Positions 45,477 to 52,827 of a stretch of DNA of 64,000 bases are shown here, piece after piece. Each line of letters opens with the position of its first letter. The first letter of the stretch is position 1. The position numbers and the translations under genes were made by a program. Location: contig NZ_JBHTCO010000004.1 of assembly GCF_042665295.1 (NCBI RefSeq), forward strand, positions 624,537 to 688,536, given 5' to 3'. The DNA is from Scopulibacillus_A cellulosilyticus (GTDB lineage Bacteria > Bacillota > Bacilli > Bacillales > Sporolactobacillaceae). A model generated the notes under the pieces. It was not told the DNA's origin, did not search any database, and saw only the letters and a program-made list of their open reading frames with translations.

Positions 45477-46046
45477 TTAATTCCCATTCAAATGATAAAT
45501 TAGTTGCACAACGCCAGAGGAGAAAGTTCTTGTATTAACCATTTTTAAATTCAACCTCTGATTTATATCAATAAACAACGGTTTTCCTTCTCCCAAAATA
45601 ACAGGATGAACAGATAATCTAAATTCATCAACAACCCCTAAATTGATAAAAGTTGTAATAAGACTTGCTCCGCCATATAGCCAGATGTCTTTACCAGGCT
45701 TATTCTTTAATTTATTTACTTCTTCAAGAATATTATCATTTATGAATATTGCTCTATTAGCAGTCCCTTTTTTCGTTTTGGAAAACACATATTTTTCTTT
45801 ACTATGAATCAATTCCCAAAGTTCTTTTTCAGTATCATTATCTTCAATTTCTGGAGTAAATTGTCCCCATAAATCGTAACTTTTTCTTCCATAAAAAATA
45901 GTATCTATTTGATTTAAGAAATTAATAAACCCCATCTCAGAGTCCATGATGCACCAATCAACTTCCCCATTTTTCCCTTCAATAAAACCATCTAAAGTAA
46001 CCGCTAAATCCAAAATTATTCTTCTTGGCCTTTGGTTATTGGACAT
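45477..46046 (-). CDS. RibD C-terminal/dihydrofolate reductase-like protein (YyaP type)
   Basis: A 189-residue protein of the dihydrofolate reductase-like superfamily: RRIILDLAVTLDGFIEGKNGEVDW at the N-terminus, DTIFYGRKSYDLWG, and KDIWLYGGASLITTFINLGVVDE followed by HPVILGEGKPLF. Such proteins bind NADPH but their substrates are mostly unknown. It starts at ATG (46046 on the - strand) after GGGAGGAAG. It is the only - strand gene in this half of the window and lies between Tn3-type ends. Confidence 0.82.
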   Translation of the reverse strand: MSNNQRPRRIILDLAVTLDGFIEGKNGEVDWCIMDSEMGFINFLNQIDTIFYGRKSYDLWGQFTPEIEDNDTEKELWELIHSKEKYVFSKTKKGTANRAIFINDNILEEVNKLKNKPGKDIWLYGGASLITTFINLGVVDEFRLSVHPVILGEGKPLFIDINQRLNLKMVNTRTFSSGVVQLIYHLNGN

Positions 46047-46360
46047 AATTCTTCCTCCCTACAATCATTTAGATATTGTTTAACCCTCTTTAATTCAGAG
46101 AAAATGGTCTCGCTAGATTCTTTAACTATTAAAAATTCCTTAACATTTTAAAATCGGAGTAATCGTCAGGAAAATTTGCTCAGCGTTGTAAATCCGTATT
46201 TTCCTGACGCTACCTTTTACAAATTCCTTTACATAAATATTTAACTTGGGAAATTAATTATTTTAATGGAATTTATGGTAAAATAGCCTCGGACGATGAT
46301 TTGGAGTTAAGATAAATTAATCAATAAATAAGTATTCACTACCCGAAGGGAAAAACTTTT
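46047..46360. other. Region between DHFR-like gene and small membrane protein
   Basis: 314 bases. It holds the promoter side of the - strand reductase gene, a truncated rightward Tn3-type end (46156-46178) directly abutting the leftward end (46179-46216), then an AT-rich stretch before the next gene. CGTCAGGAAAAT (46164) and ATTTTCCTGACG (46198) form a perfect 12-base inverted pair. Confidence 0.5.
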
Positions 46361-46597
46361 ATGAGTTACTTCACAATTGCCATAATAATAGTTTTGGCTG
46401 TTATTATTGATTGTTATTTACTTGATTTTGATAGAAAAAGATGGGAATTGATGAAAAATTGGCCTAAGCATTATCAGGTTTTATTTTTCTCTTATTTTAT
46501 AATAGGATCATTTTTAATTTATATTGGTTTGAGTACTTTTAAGAACAACAACCTACAAATTCCATTGGGGGAAAACGTATGGAAAATGAACAGCTAA
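46361..46597 (+). CDS. Small two-helix membrane protein
   Basis: 78 residues from ATG 46361 with a weak GAAGGG site about 15 bases before it. Two hydrophobic helices (about 3-21, IAIIIVLAVIIDCYLL, and 40-62, VLFFSYFIIGSFLIYIGL) flank a short basic loop. I do not recognise it. The final residues overlap the start of a Nudix remnant, so the native end may have been changed. Confidence 0.5.
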   Translation: MSYFTIAIIIVLAVIIDCYLLDFDRKRWELMKNWPKHYQVLFFSYFIIGSFLIYIGLSTFKNNNLQIPLGENVWKMNS

Positions 46598-46780
46598 AGA
46601 TTTTTGATGAAAACAGAACACAATTAGGCGTTGCCACTCGAGAAGAAGTACATAGGATTGGTTATTGGCATGAAGCCTTTCATTGTTAATTAATGAGAAT
46701 GTAGGAAGAAATAAATTCGTACCTCATCAAATTGTATTTTATAAAACTGTTATCCAAAAAATAAAGGAACAGATTAAGTA
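46579..46780 (+). pseudogene. Nudix hydrolase remnant with internal deletion
   Basis: ATG 46579 behind GGGGGA starts MENEQLKIFDENRTQLGVAT and continues REEVHRIGYWHEAFHC, the usual N-terminus of a Nudix-domain protein, and then meets TAA at 46687. The next 90 bases, in another frame, read NKFVPHQIVFYKTVIQKIKE, resembling the C-terminal end of such proteins. The central Nudix box is deleted, so it is non-functional. Confidence 0.7.
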
Positions 46781-46948
46781 GAAATATCTTGAAAAGTAAC
46801 AGGCGTTTAAACAGGAGAATTTAGGCTTTTGTTCTTATAACTATCACTTAAACTGCATCCATACTAAAACTATTCCCTACTAAATTTTTGTGATAAAATT
46901 ATTTTTATTAATTTCTAATATTTAGCTATCATAAAGAGGTGTATTTAT

Positions 46949-48298
46949 TTGACTAGTCCTGATTTAAAAGCCAGATCACCTTGGTCAAATTTAAATGATG
47001 TTCAAAGCGTTAAAATTTCGCCAATACAAAATCAACAAATCAATCATGACATTACAATTCCCGGAAGCAAAAGTTTTACAAATAGAGCATTAATTATTGC
47101 TGCATTAGCTAAAGGGACTTCAACATTATCCGGGATTCTCAAAAGCGATGATTCCTATTGGTGTATAAATGCTTTAAAGGAACTTGGCGTTAATGTAGAA
47201 ATAGACGGAGATACGGTCACTGTTAATGGCTGCCATTCAAAATGGCCAAATAAACAATCACATATTTATATCGGTGCTGCCGGTACAATTGCCCGATTTA
47301 TGCCCGGAGCTTTGGCGGTCAGCAGGGAAGGAAGCTGGGTTTTAGAAGCAAGCAACAGAATGAGTGAACGACCAGTTGCGCCTTTAATAACAGCCCTTAC
47401 TGATCTGGGTGCGAACATTGAATATTTAGAAAAAGAAGGGTATTTTCCTATTCATATAAAAGGTGCAGGCCTTGAAGGCGGCTCAGTAAGTATATCGGGT
47501 AAAATCTCGAGCCAATTTATCAGCGGTTTGCTGTTGGCAAGCCCTTATGCCAAAAAAGAAGTCACTGTATCAATTCCTGACTATATCGTTCAACACGACT
47601 ATGTCAGAATTACTTTAAGTTTAATGGAGCAATTTGGGGTTAAAGCAAGTTACTCTGATGATCTTTCACAAATTATTATTCCAAAATCAGAGTATGTCGG
47701 CCGTGAGCTTCAATTAGAAGCTGATGCATCAACGGCAAGTTATTTTTTAGCTTTAGCAGCTATTACAAATGGACGGATTAAAATTAACAATCTTTTAGTA
47801 GATACAAATCAACCCGACATAAAAATGATAGATGTTTATGAAAAAATGGGCTGTAAAGTTGTAAGAGGTAAAGACTATGTTGAATTAACGGGTACCCCAA
47901 CATTACAAGGGGGATTTGAAATCAGCATGAAAGAAATGTCTGATCAGACCTTAACCCTTGCTTCAATAGCACCTTTTGCTTCAGGTCCTATTACTTTAAA
48001 AGATGTTGAACATATACGTCATCACGAATCTGATCGAATCAGTGCTATTTGTACTGAGCTAAATAAATTAGGCATAGATGTTAAGGAAGTTGAAGATGGG
48101 TTAACTGTTTATCCCGGAAATCCGTTGCCTGCAACCTTGGATTCTTATGATGATCATAGAGTAGCAATGTCCTTATCCTTGATCGGAACAAGAGTACCAG
48201 GTATCATTATCAATAATCCAGGCTGTGTATCTAAGACTTGCCCGGAATACTTTGAATTGCTTAGCCAATTGGGAATTAATGTTGAGTATTTAAAATAA
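46949..48298 (+). CDS. aroA: 3-phosphoshikimate 1-carboxyvinyltransferase (EPSP synthase), divergent
   Basis: 449 residues with a 35-residue N-terminal extension before the ITIPGSKSFTNRALIIAALA motif. SNRMSERPVAPL and DDHRVAMSLSLIG, both conserved, are present. The phosphoenolpyruvate loop that usually reads GNAGTAxR reads IGAAGTIARFMPG, so the conserved Asn is Ala. It starts with TTG 46949, 7 bases after AGAGGTG. It lies alone in the mutL-miaA hotspot, not with other aromatic pathway genes, so it may be an additional copy; whether a second aroA exists cannot be seen here. Confidence 0.85.
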   Translation: MTSPDLKARSPWSNLNDVQSVKISPIQNQQINHDITIPGSKSFTNRALIIAALAKGTSTLSGILKSDDSYWCINALKELGVNVEIDGDTVTVNGCHSKWPNKQSHIYIGAAGTIARFMPGALAVSREGSWVLEASNRMSERPVAPLITALTDLGANIEYLEKEGYFPIHIKGAGLEGGSVSISGKISSQFISGLLLASPYAKKEVTVSIPDYIVQHDYVRITLSLMEQFGVKASYSDDLSQIIIPKSEYVGRELQLEADASTASYFLALAAITNGRIKINNLLVDTNQPDIKMIDVYEKMGCKVVRGKDYVELTGTPTLQGGFEISMKEMSDQTLTLASIAPFASGPITLKDVEHIRHHESDRISAICTELNKLGIDVKEVEDGLTVYPGNPLPATLDSYDDHRVAMSLSLIGTRVPGIIINNPGCVSKTCPEYFELLSQLGINVEYLK

Positions 48299-48755
48299 CT
48301 TAGCAGTTAAGACTTATTAAAAATCAAATTAAACTTACCCCTTAAAGAGCAAAAGTCCTTTAAGGGGGCTTTTAAATAACACGAACAGACCGAAGGGTTA
48401 CGTTCCCAACGGTCAAAAGTGCTAACTATACCAATACTGGATTTTATATTGAGTTAAATAGCTAAACACTGAAAGACATGTCCTTCGTTCGTGCCGAGAT
48501 TTTGATGGTAACGCTATTAGTCAACTATTACGAAAACCTCTCGTAACTATATTATTGACACTGTTATATGAATTTATACTGCCTCAGACACAATTAATTT
48601 AAAATTCAATATTCGCTAAATAGAGAATGACACCAGCTAATTCACCTGCATGATATAGCCTAGCGTTCACTTTGCCCACAAACAATTGCAAAAACACTTT
48701 AAAACATGTTATTGTTAATATTATCCCGGCCATGATTGGAAGGGAGGAGTCAAGA
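48299..48755. other. Intergenic region aroA-rhodanese
   Basis: 457 bases without a convincing gene. It starts with a terminator (48338-48374). A second hairpin GACCG-AA-GGG / CCC-AA-CGGTC lies at 48388-48414. CACGAAC (48380) has an inverted partner GTTCGTG near 48487. The rest is AT-rich, with no open frame that resembles a protein. Confidence 0.5.
48338..48376 (+). terminator. Intrinsic terminator after aroA
   Basis: The stem CCCCTTAAAG / CTTTAAGGGG is followed by GGCTTTTAAAT. Confidence 0.8.
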
Positions 48756-49667
48756 TTGAACAGGAATAAGAATTATCCAATACCAATGAAATTTCTTCCC
48801 ATTTATGAAAAATTACTGCATCCATCTTGGGTAAATAAGCTGATTGAAGGCAAAAATCCTGATGGGCATTTTATTAAAGACTTTAAAATTTTTGAGGTGG
48901 ATAACAAAGGGTTACACAACTATTATCAAGGCCATATTCCGGGAGCTTTTTATTTCGATACAAATGAGATCGAGGAAAAACCGTTTTGGAATCGTAAATC
49001 GGATAAAGATCTAAAACAAGTGTTTGAAAAAAATGGGATTACATATGACCAAACGATTATTTTATATAGTAAGAATATGATGGCAGCTGCTCGTGCAGCT
49101 GTTATACTCATGTATGCAGGTGTTAATGATGTCCGGATAGTAAACGGCGGTTATCGGTCATGGCTTTCTGAAGGGTATAAAATTGATAAAATGCCTCATA
49201 TTCCTGAACCAGTAAAAAACTTTGGAGCAGAAATACCTGCACACCCAAAATATTTTACAAATATAGACAAACTGAAAAATAGCATGTCTAGCACTGAAAC
49301 TGTGCTTGCTGATATACGAAGCTGGCAGGAATATATTGGTGCTGTCAGCGGCTACAGTTATATTAATAAGAAAGGCCGTATAAAAGGTGCAAAATGGGGA
49401 CATGCCGGTTCAGACGCCTATCATTTGGAAGATTTTCTTCAAAAAAGCGGAAAATTACGTCACCCTCATGAAATTGCCGATAATTGGGCAAAATGGGGTA
49501 TTACACCTGACAAACATGTTATTTTCTATTGCGGGACAGGCTGGCGAGCAAGTGTGGCATTCTTCTATGCTTATCTTATGGGATGGAAAAACATTTCTGT
49601 CTTTGATGGCGGATGGTATGAATGGAGTAACGACCTTGCCAATCAAATCGAATCGGGATACCCGTAA
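48756..49667 (+). CDS. Two-domain rhodanese-type sulfurtransferase
   Basis: 303 residues with two rhodanese domains. The second has the active loop FYCGTGWRAS with Cys259. The first has ILYSKNMMAAARA in the same place and lacks the Cys, as in 3-mercaptopyruvate or thiosulfate sulfurtransferases. TTG 48756 lies 7 bases after GGGAGGAG; ATG 48786 is the alternative, 10 residues shorter, and the open frame before 48756 looks non-coding. It lies just before miaA but is not a usual neighbour there. Confidence 0.8.
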   Translation: MNRNKNYPIPMKFLPIYEKLLHPSWVNKLIEGKNPDGHFIKDFKIFEVDNKGLHNYYQGHIPGAFYFDTNEIEEKPFWNRKSDKDLKQVFEKNGITYDQTIILYSKNMMAAARAAVILMYAGVNDVRIVNGGYRSWLSEGYKIDKMPHIPEPVKNFGAEIPAHPKYFTNIDKLKNSMSSTETVLADIRSWQEYIGAVSGYSYINKKGRIKGAKWGHAGSDAYHLEDFLQKSGKLRHPHEIADNWAKWGITPDKHVIFYCGTGWRASVAFFYAYLMGWKNISVFDGGWYEWSNDLANQIESGYP

Positions 49668-49733
49668 AAAACATTTTAACCTCACCTCACATAAATATAG
49701 AATTAAGATTTTTTCGAGAGAAAGGTAAATAAA

Positions 49734-50687
49734 ATGATTCAAGCAAAGAGAAAAAAAGACAAAGTTGTCGCTGTTGTTGGCCCGACAGCGGTTGGCAAAA
49801 CAGCTTTAAGCCTTGAGATTGCCTCCCATATGAATGGAGAAATTATTAATGGGGATGCTATGCAGGTCTACAAGGATTTAGACATTGGAACAGCAAAAAT
49901 ACCTGTTAATGAAAGAAAAGGTATCCCTCATCATCTTATTGATTTTTTGCCCCCGGATCATACATATACAGTTGCTGAGTTTCAAAAAGATGCAAGACAA
50001 TGGATCCGTTCGATTAATCATCAGCATAAGCTGCCAGTTATTGTTGGCGGTACTGGATTATATATAAAAGCAGCTCTATATGATTATCAATTTTCGGATA
50101 TTGACAGTCAGCCGGAATTGCGAAAAAAACTGGAACATGCCGCTCAAGTGGAAGGCCCTGATTCATTACATAAAATGCTCGCGGAAGTTGATTCGATTGC
50201 AGCACAAAAAATTCATCCTAATAACGTGAAGCGGGTGATAAGAGCTTTAGAAGTTTACTATTCAACAGGTGTTCCCTTTAGTAAGCAGCAGCAAATAGAC
50301 AAACCGGAACCGGTTTATGATATGGTTCTCATTGGTCTGACAATGGAACGTGAACTTCTCTATGAAAGGATTAATCAACGTGTCGATGACATGATTGAAG
50401 CAGGATTAATTGAAGAAGCAAGACGACTCTATGACAGCGGGATTCGAAACACCCAATCGGTTCAAGCTATCGGTTATAAAGAATTGTATCTTTATTTTGA
50501 CGGTGAATGTTCATTAGATGAAGCAATCCGCTTACTCAAACGCAACTCTAGGCGATTTGCTAAAAGACAATTTACATGGTTTAAGCACCAAATGGACATT
50601 ACTTGGTTTGATATGACAGGTTTTAGCTCGCATTTTTCACAAATAGCTCAAGAAATCCTTGCGTATGTGGCAGGAAAGTTAGTATAA
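49734..50687 (+). CDS. miaA: tRNA dimethylallyltransferase
   Basis: Adds the dimethylallyl group to A37 of tRNAs reading U-starting codons; MiaB, encoded 14 kb upstream, completes the modification. The 317 residues have the P-loop VVGPTAVGKTALSLEIA at the start, NGDAMQVYKDLDIGTAKI, and VGGTGLYIKA. It starts at ATG 49734 after AGAAAGG. hfq follows, an order widely conserved in bacteria. Confidence 0.97.
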   Translation: MIQAKRKKDKVVAVVGPTAVGKTALSLEIASHMNGEIINGDAMQVYKDLDIGTAKIPVNERKGIPHHLIDFLPPDHTYTVAEFQKDARQWIRSINHQHKLPVIVGGTGLYIKAALYDYQFSDIDSQPELRKKLEHAAQVEGPDSLHKMLAEVDSIAAQKIHPNNVKRVIRALEVYYSTGVPFSKQQQIDKPEPVYDMVLIGLTMERELLYERINQRVDDMIEAGLIEEARRLYDSGIRNTQSVQAIGYKELYLYFDGECSLDEAIRLLKRNSRRFAKRQFTWFKHQMDITWFDMTGFSSHFSQIAQEILAYVAGKLV

Positions 50688-50731
50688 AAGTCGAAGTAAC
50701 AGTTATAGAGAAAAAGAGGAGGATCATGGCA

Positions 50732-50962
50732 ATGAAACAAACCATTAACATTCAAGACACGTTTTTAAACCAGCTTCGTAAAGAAGGAACTTTTGTTACT
50801 GTCTTTCTTCTTAATGGATTTCAACTGAAAGGAACAATTAAGGCATTTGATAATTTCACAGTGCTTATTGAAACTGATGGAAAACAACAGCTGATTTTTA
50901 AACATGCGATATCAACCTTTTCGCCGGCACGCCCGGTACGCTTGAATACACAAGACGAGTAA
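50732..50962 (+). CDS. hfq: RNA chaperone Hfq
   Basis: A 76-residue Sm-like protein with NIQDTFLNQLRKEGTFVTVFLLNGFQL and the Sm2 motif KHAISTF. ATG 50732 lies 9 bases after GAGGAGG and matches the usual N-terminus; ATG 50726, two codons upstream, is only 3 bases from that site. It forms hexamers that bind RNA. It ends before a strong terminator. Confidence 0.96.
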   Translation: MKQTINIQDTFLNQLRKEGTFVTVFLLNGFQLKGTIKAFDNFTVLIETDGKQQLIFKHAISTFSPARPVRLNTQDE

Positions 50963-50965
50963 ACA

Positions 50966-51001
50966 GCCCCCCTAATCATGATATGATTAGGGGGTATTTT
51001 A
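50966..51001 (+). terminator. Intrinsic terminator after hfq
   Basis: The hairpin CCCCCTAATCAT / ATGATTAGGGGG is followed by TATTTTATTTT. Confidence 0.9.
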
Positions 51002-51060
51002 TTTTGTCCGGGAAACAATTTTAAACATATGATTGAATATTTCCCCGGCAAGCGCATAAG

Positions 51061-51098
51061 TCGACAATATGCTTAAAAATAAATTTTTAAATTGTCGA
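51061..51098. repeat. Nested inverted repeat upstream of the 39-residue gene
   Basis: TCGACAAT (51061-51068) and ATTGTCGA (51091-51098) form a perfect outer stem; inside, TTAAAAAT and ATTTTTAA pair as well. This could be an RNA hairpin or an operator. It lies about 100 bases before the small gene at 51196. Confidence 0.55.
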
Positions 51099-51195
51099 AC
51101 TATTCATTACCCTGGCGTATTTTCTTAGAAAAACTGTTTTTTAAGAATAAAAATTTTATCTCATCAAACATTATAAGGTATAGGGTGGTGATTTC

Positions 51196-51315
51196 ATGGA
51201 AAAAAAGAAAACGGAAAAAGAAAATAGAAATGTTAAAACCATGAAAAATGACAAAATGTCGAAAGCACAGCAGCCATTGCCGCAGCCGAAGGATTACGAG
51301 GAAATTGAATATTAA
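51196..51315 (+). CDS. 39-residue basic small protein, unknown
   Basis: ATG 51196 after GGGTGGTG opens a 39-codon frame starting MEKKKTEKENRNVKTMKNDK and ending QPKDYEEIEY, stop at 51313. It is Lys-rich with a Pro/Gln-rich acidic end and no membrane segment. It is followed 26 bases later by a strong terminator and preceded by a hairpin, which supports a real short transcript. Family unknown; small Lys-rich proteins of this kind are common in spore formers. Confidence 0.5.
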   Translation: MEKKKTEKENRNVKTMKNDKMSKAQQPLPQPKDYEEIEY

Positions 51316-51341
51316 AATTACAGCTTAGCTTTATAAATTTA

Positions 51342-51372
51342 CAGAATCCGGTTTCGGATTCTGTTTTTTAAT
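51342..51372 (+). terminator. Intrinsic terminator after the 39-residue gene
   Basis: A perfect 9-base stem CAGAATCCG / CGGATTCTG with a 4-base loop and TTTTTT. Confidence 0.92.
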
Positions 51373-51494
51373 TTAGAAATTAAAGTTCCTCTATCGTCTT
51401 TCTTTAACTTATATTATGATAAGATTGGGTAAGAAAAAGAGTGAGGTGAGTAATGGCAGAGCTTTAATTGCAGCGTTGGTCAGGAGGATACTTG

Positions 51495-52745
51495 ATGTTT
51501 GTGGAATTTTGCATTCAAATATTTTTAGTTTTAACGATACTCATTTTATACCTCGCTTGGACGAGACTTCATCCAAAATTAACAAAGCAAAAATTTGTTT
51601 TTTTATTTTTCTTTTGCAGCTTAATTATTATTTTATGTATGTCATATCCGGTTAAGTATCATTCGGGTATCATTATGGATTTACGAATCATTCCCTGGAT
51701 GGTGTCCTTTTTATACGGCGGTTTTTTTGTAGGGATACCTACAACACTGATTATGTTTATTTATGGCTTTTTTGTTGATGGGACCAGCATTGGTTACATT
51801 ATTTTTTCCCACATAATTATTATTATTTTTATGCTAATGATTAAGAAAAAATTTGAAGAGAGCAGTTACTTAAATAAATTAAAATATACAAGCGGTGTTC
51901 TGTTACTTCACGATGTTTTTGTTATTTTTTTGTTATATATCAATCATAGTAATATGATTTACCATTCAAAATTATTGATTTCTATGGGTATTATCATTGT
52001 TCCAATACTTGCAAATTGGTTGGTTATCTTCTTAATTGAAGCTATCCAAGCCAACGAAAAATTTCGACTTGAGATGGCGCGTTCAGAAAAGATTCATATT
52101 GTCGGTCAATTAGCCGCAAGCGTTGCTCATGAAGTTAGAAATCCTATAACAGTTGTAAAAGGGTTTATGCAATTAATACAGCACGATGAAGAAATGTCCG
52201 GACGCTATCACTACTATTTACAAACGATGGAGAAGGAGCTTGACAGAGCAACGGGAATTATTAATGACTATTTATCGCTTGCCAAACCGCAAGAAGGCTG
52301 TACAAAAATTATTAATATGACAGAATTACTGCAATTTGTTTGTCAAACACTGCATTCTTATGCCTTTATAAATGGTGTGAAATTGCATTGTAAAGCCAAA
52401 AAGGCTTATTATGTTAAAGGCAGTATCGAGAAAATGCAGCAGCTATTGGTTAATATTATAAAAAATGGAATTGAAGCATCACCTAAAGAAAGTGTCATGG
52501 ATTTAGACATTCTCGAAGAAAAAAAGCATATTTTAATAAAGATCAGAGATTACGGACAAGGAATGACGGCAGAACAAATTGAAAAAGCGGGGATGCCGTT
52601 TTATACAACAAAAGAATCTGGTACTGGTCTCGGCTTAATGGTTTGTTACCAAATTGTAGAAGCGTATAATGGGAAAATACATATTGATAGTGAACTTCAT
52701 AAAGGCACCTGTTTTACAATAAAATTACCGGCTTATAATGGTTAA
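51495..52745 (+). CDS. Membrane sensor histidine kinase, KinB-like
   Basis: A 416-residue kinase with about five to six membrane helices in the first 185 residues (5TM/LytS-like sensor region), then a dimerisation and phosphoacceptor motif VAHEVRNPITVVKGF (His212) and a HATPase domain with NIIKNGIEAS, DYGQGM and GTGLGLMVCYQIVE. No response regulator lies next to it, as for the sporulation phosphorelay kinases KinA-E of Bacillus. ATG 51495 lies 7 bases after AGGAGG; the frame upstream to 51468 is rejected. It precedes spoVK, which supports a sporulation role. Confidence 0.82.
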   Translation: MFVEFCIQIFLVLTILILYLAWTRLHPKLTKQKFVFLFFFCSLIIILCMSYPVKYHSGIIMDLRIIPWMVSFLYGGFFVGIPTTLIMFIYGFFVDGTSIGYIIFSHIIIIIFMLMIKKKFEESSYLNKLKYTSGVLLLHDVFVIFLLYINHSNMIYHSKLLISMGIIIVPILANWLVIFLIEAIQANEKFRLEMARSEKIHIVGQLAASVAHEVRNPITVVKGFMQLIQHDEEMSGRYHYYLQTMEKELDRATGIINDYLSLAKPQEGCTKIINMTELLQFVCQTLHSYAFINGVKLHCKAKKAYYVKGSIEKMQQLLVNIIKNGIEASPKESVMDLDILEEKKHILIKIRDYGQGMTAEQIEKAGMPFYTTKESGTGLGLMVCYQIVEAYNGKIHIDSELHKGTCFTIKLPAYNG

Positions 52746-52768
52746 TAGCTATAATATTTATAGGCGTT

Positions 52769-52799
52769 TGTCACAAAAGATCATTTCACAACGTATAAT
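52769..52799 (+). promoter_or_regulatory. Possible sigma-E promoter for spoVK
   Basis: TTTGTCAC (52769) and CGTATAAT (52792-52799) resemble the sigma-E -35 and -10 elements with acceptable spacing. The match is weak; sporulation control of spoVK is known from B. subtilis. Confidence 0.35.
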
Positions 52800-52827
52800 A
52801 AACCAAAGGAACAGTGAGGTGAGCTTA

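Larger units (their letters stand above)
44772..46216. mobile_element. Transposase-less cassette with Tn3-family-type ends
   Basis: The left end GGGGTAGCGTCAG (44772-44784) and the right end (46179-46216, read on the - strand as GGTAGCGTCAGGAAAATACG and onward to ...ACAACGCTGAG) match, from memory, the 38-base terminal repeat of Tn1546-type Tn3 transposons. TTTAC directly precedes the left end (44767-44771) and TTTAC follows the right end (46216-46220), consistent with a 5-base target duplication if one end base was lost. Two more rightward end sequences lie inside (45428-45466 and 46156-46178). The segment carries a GNAT gene and a DHFR-like gene and no transposase or resolvase. Confidence 0.65.

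Noticed and set aside
46055..46160. Open - strand stretch upstream of the DHFR-like gene (IVKESSETIFSELKRVKQYL)
   Set aside because: No start codon and no recognised family; kept only as a possible fragment.
48299..48755. Riboswitch or T-box before the rhodanese gene
   Set aside because: Only simple hairpins are present; no known conserved core motif was found.
51416..51655. 79-codon frame before the kinase
   Set aside because: It is in a different frame over the kinase gene and does not resemble a protein.
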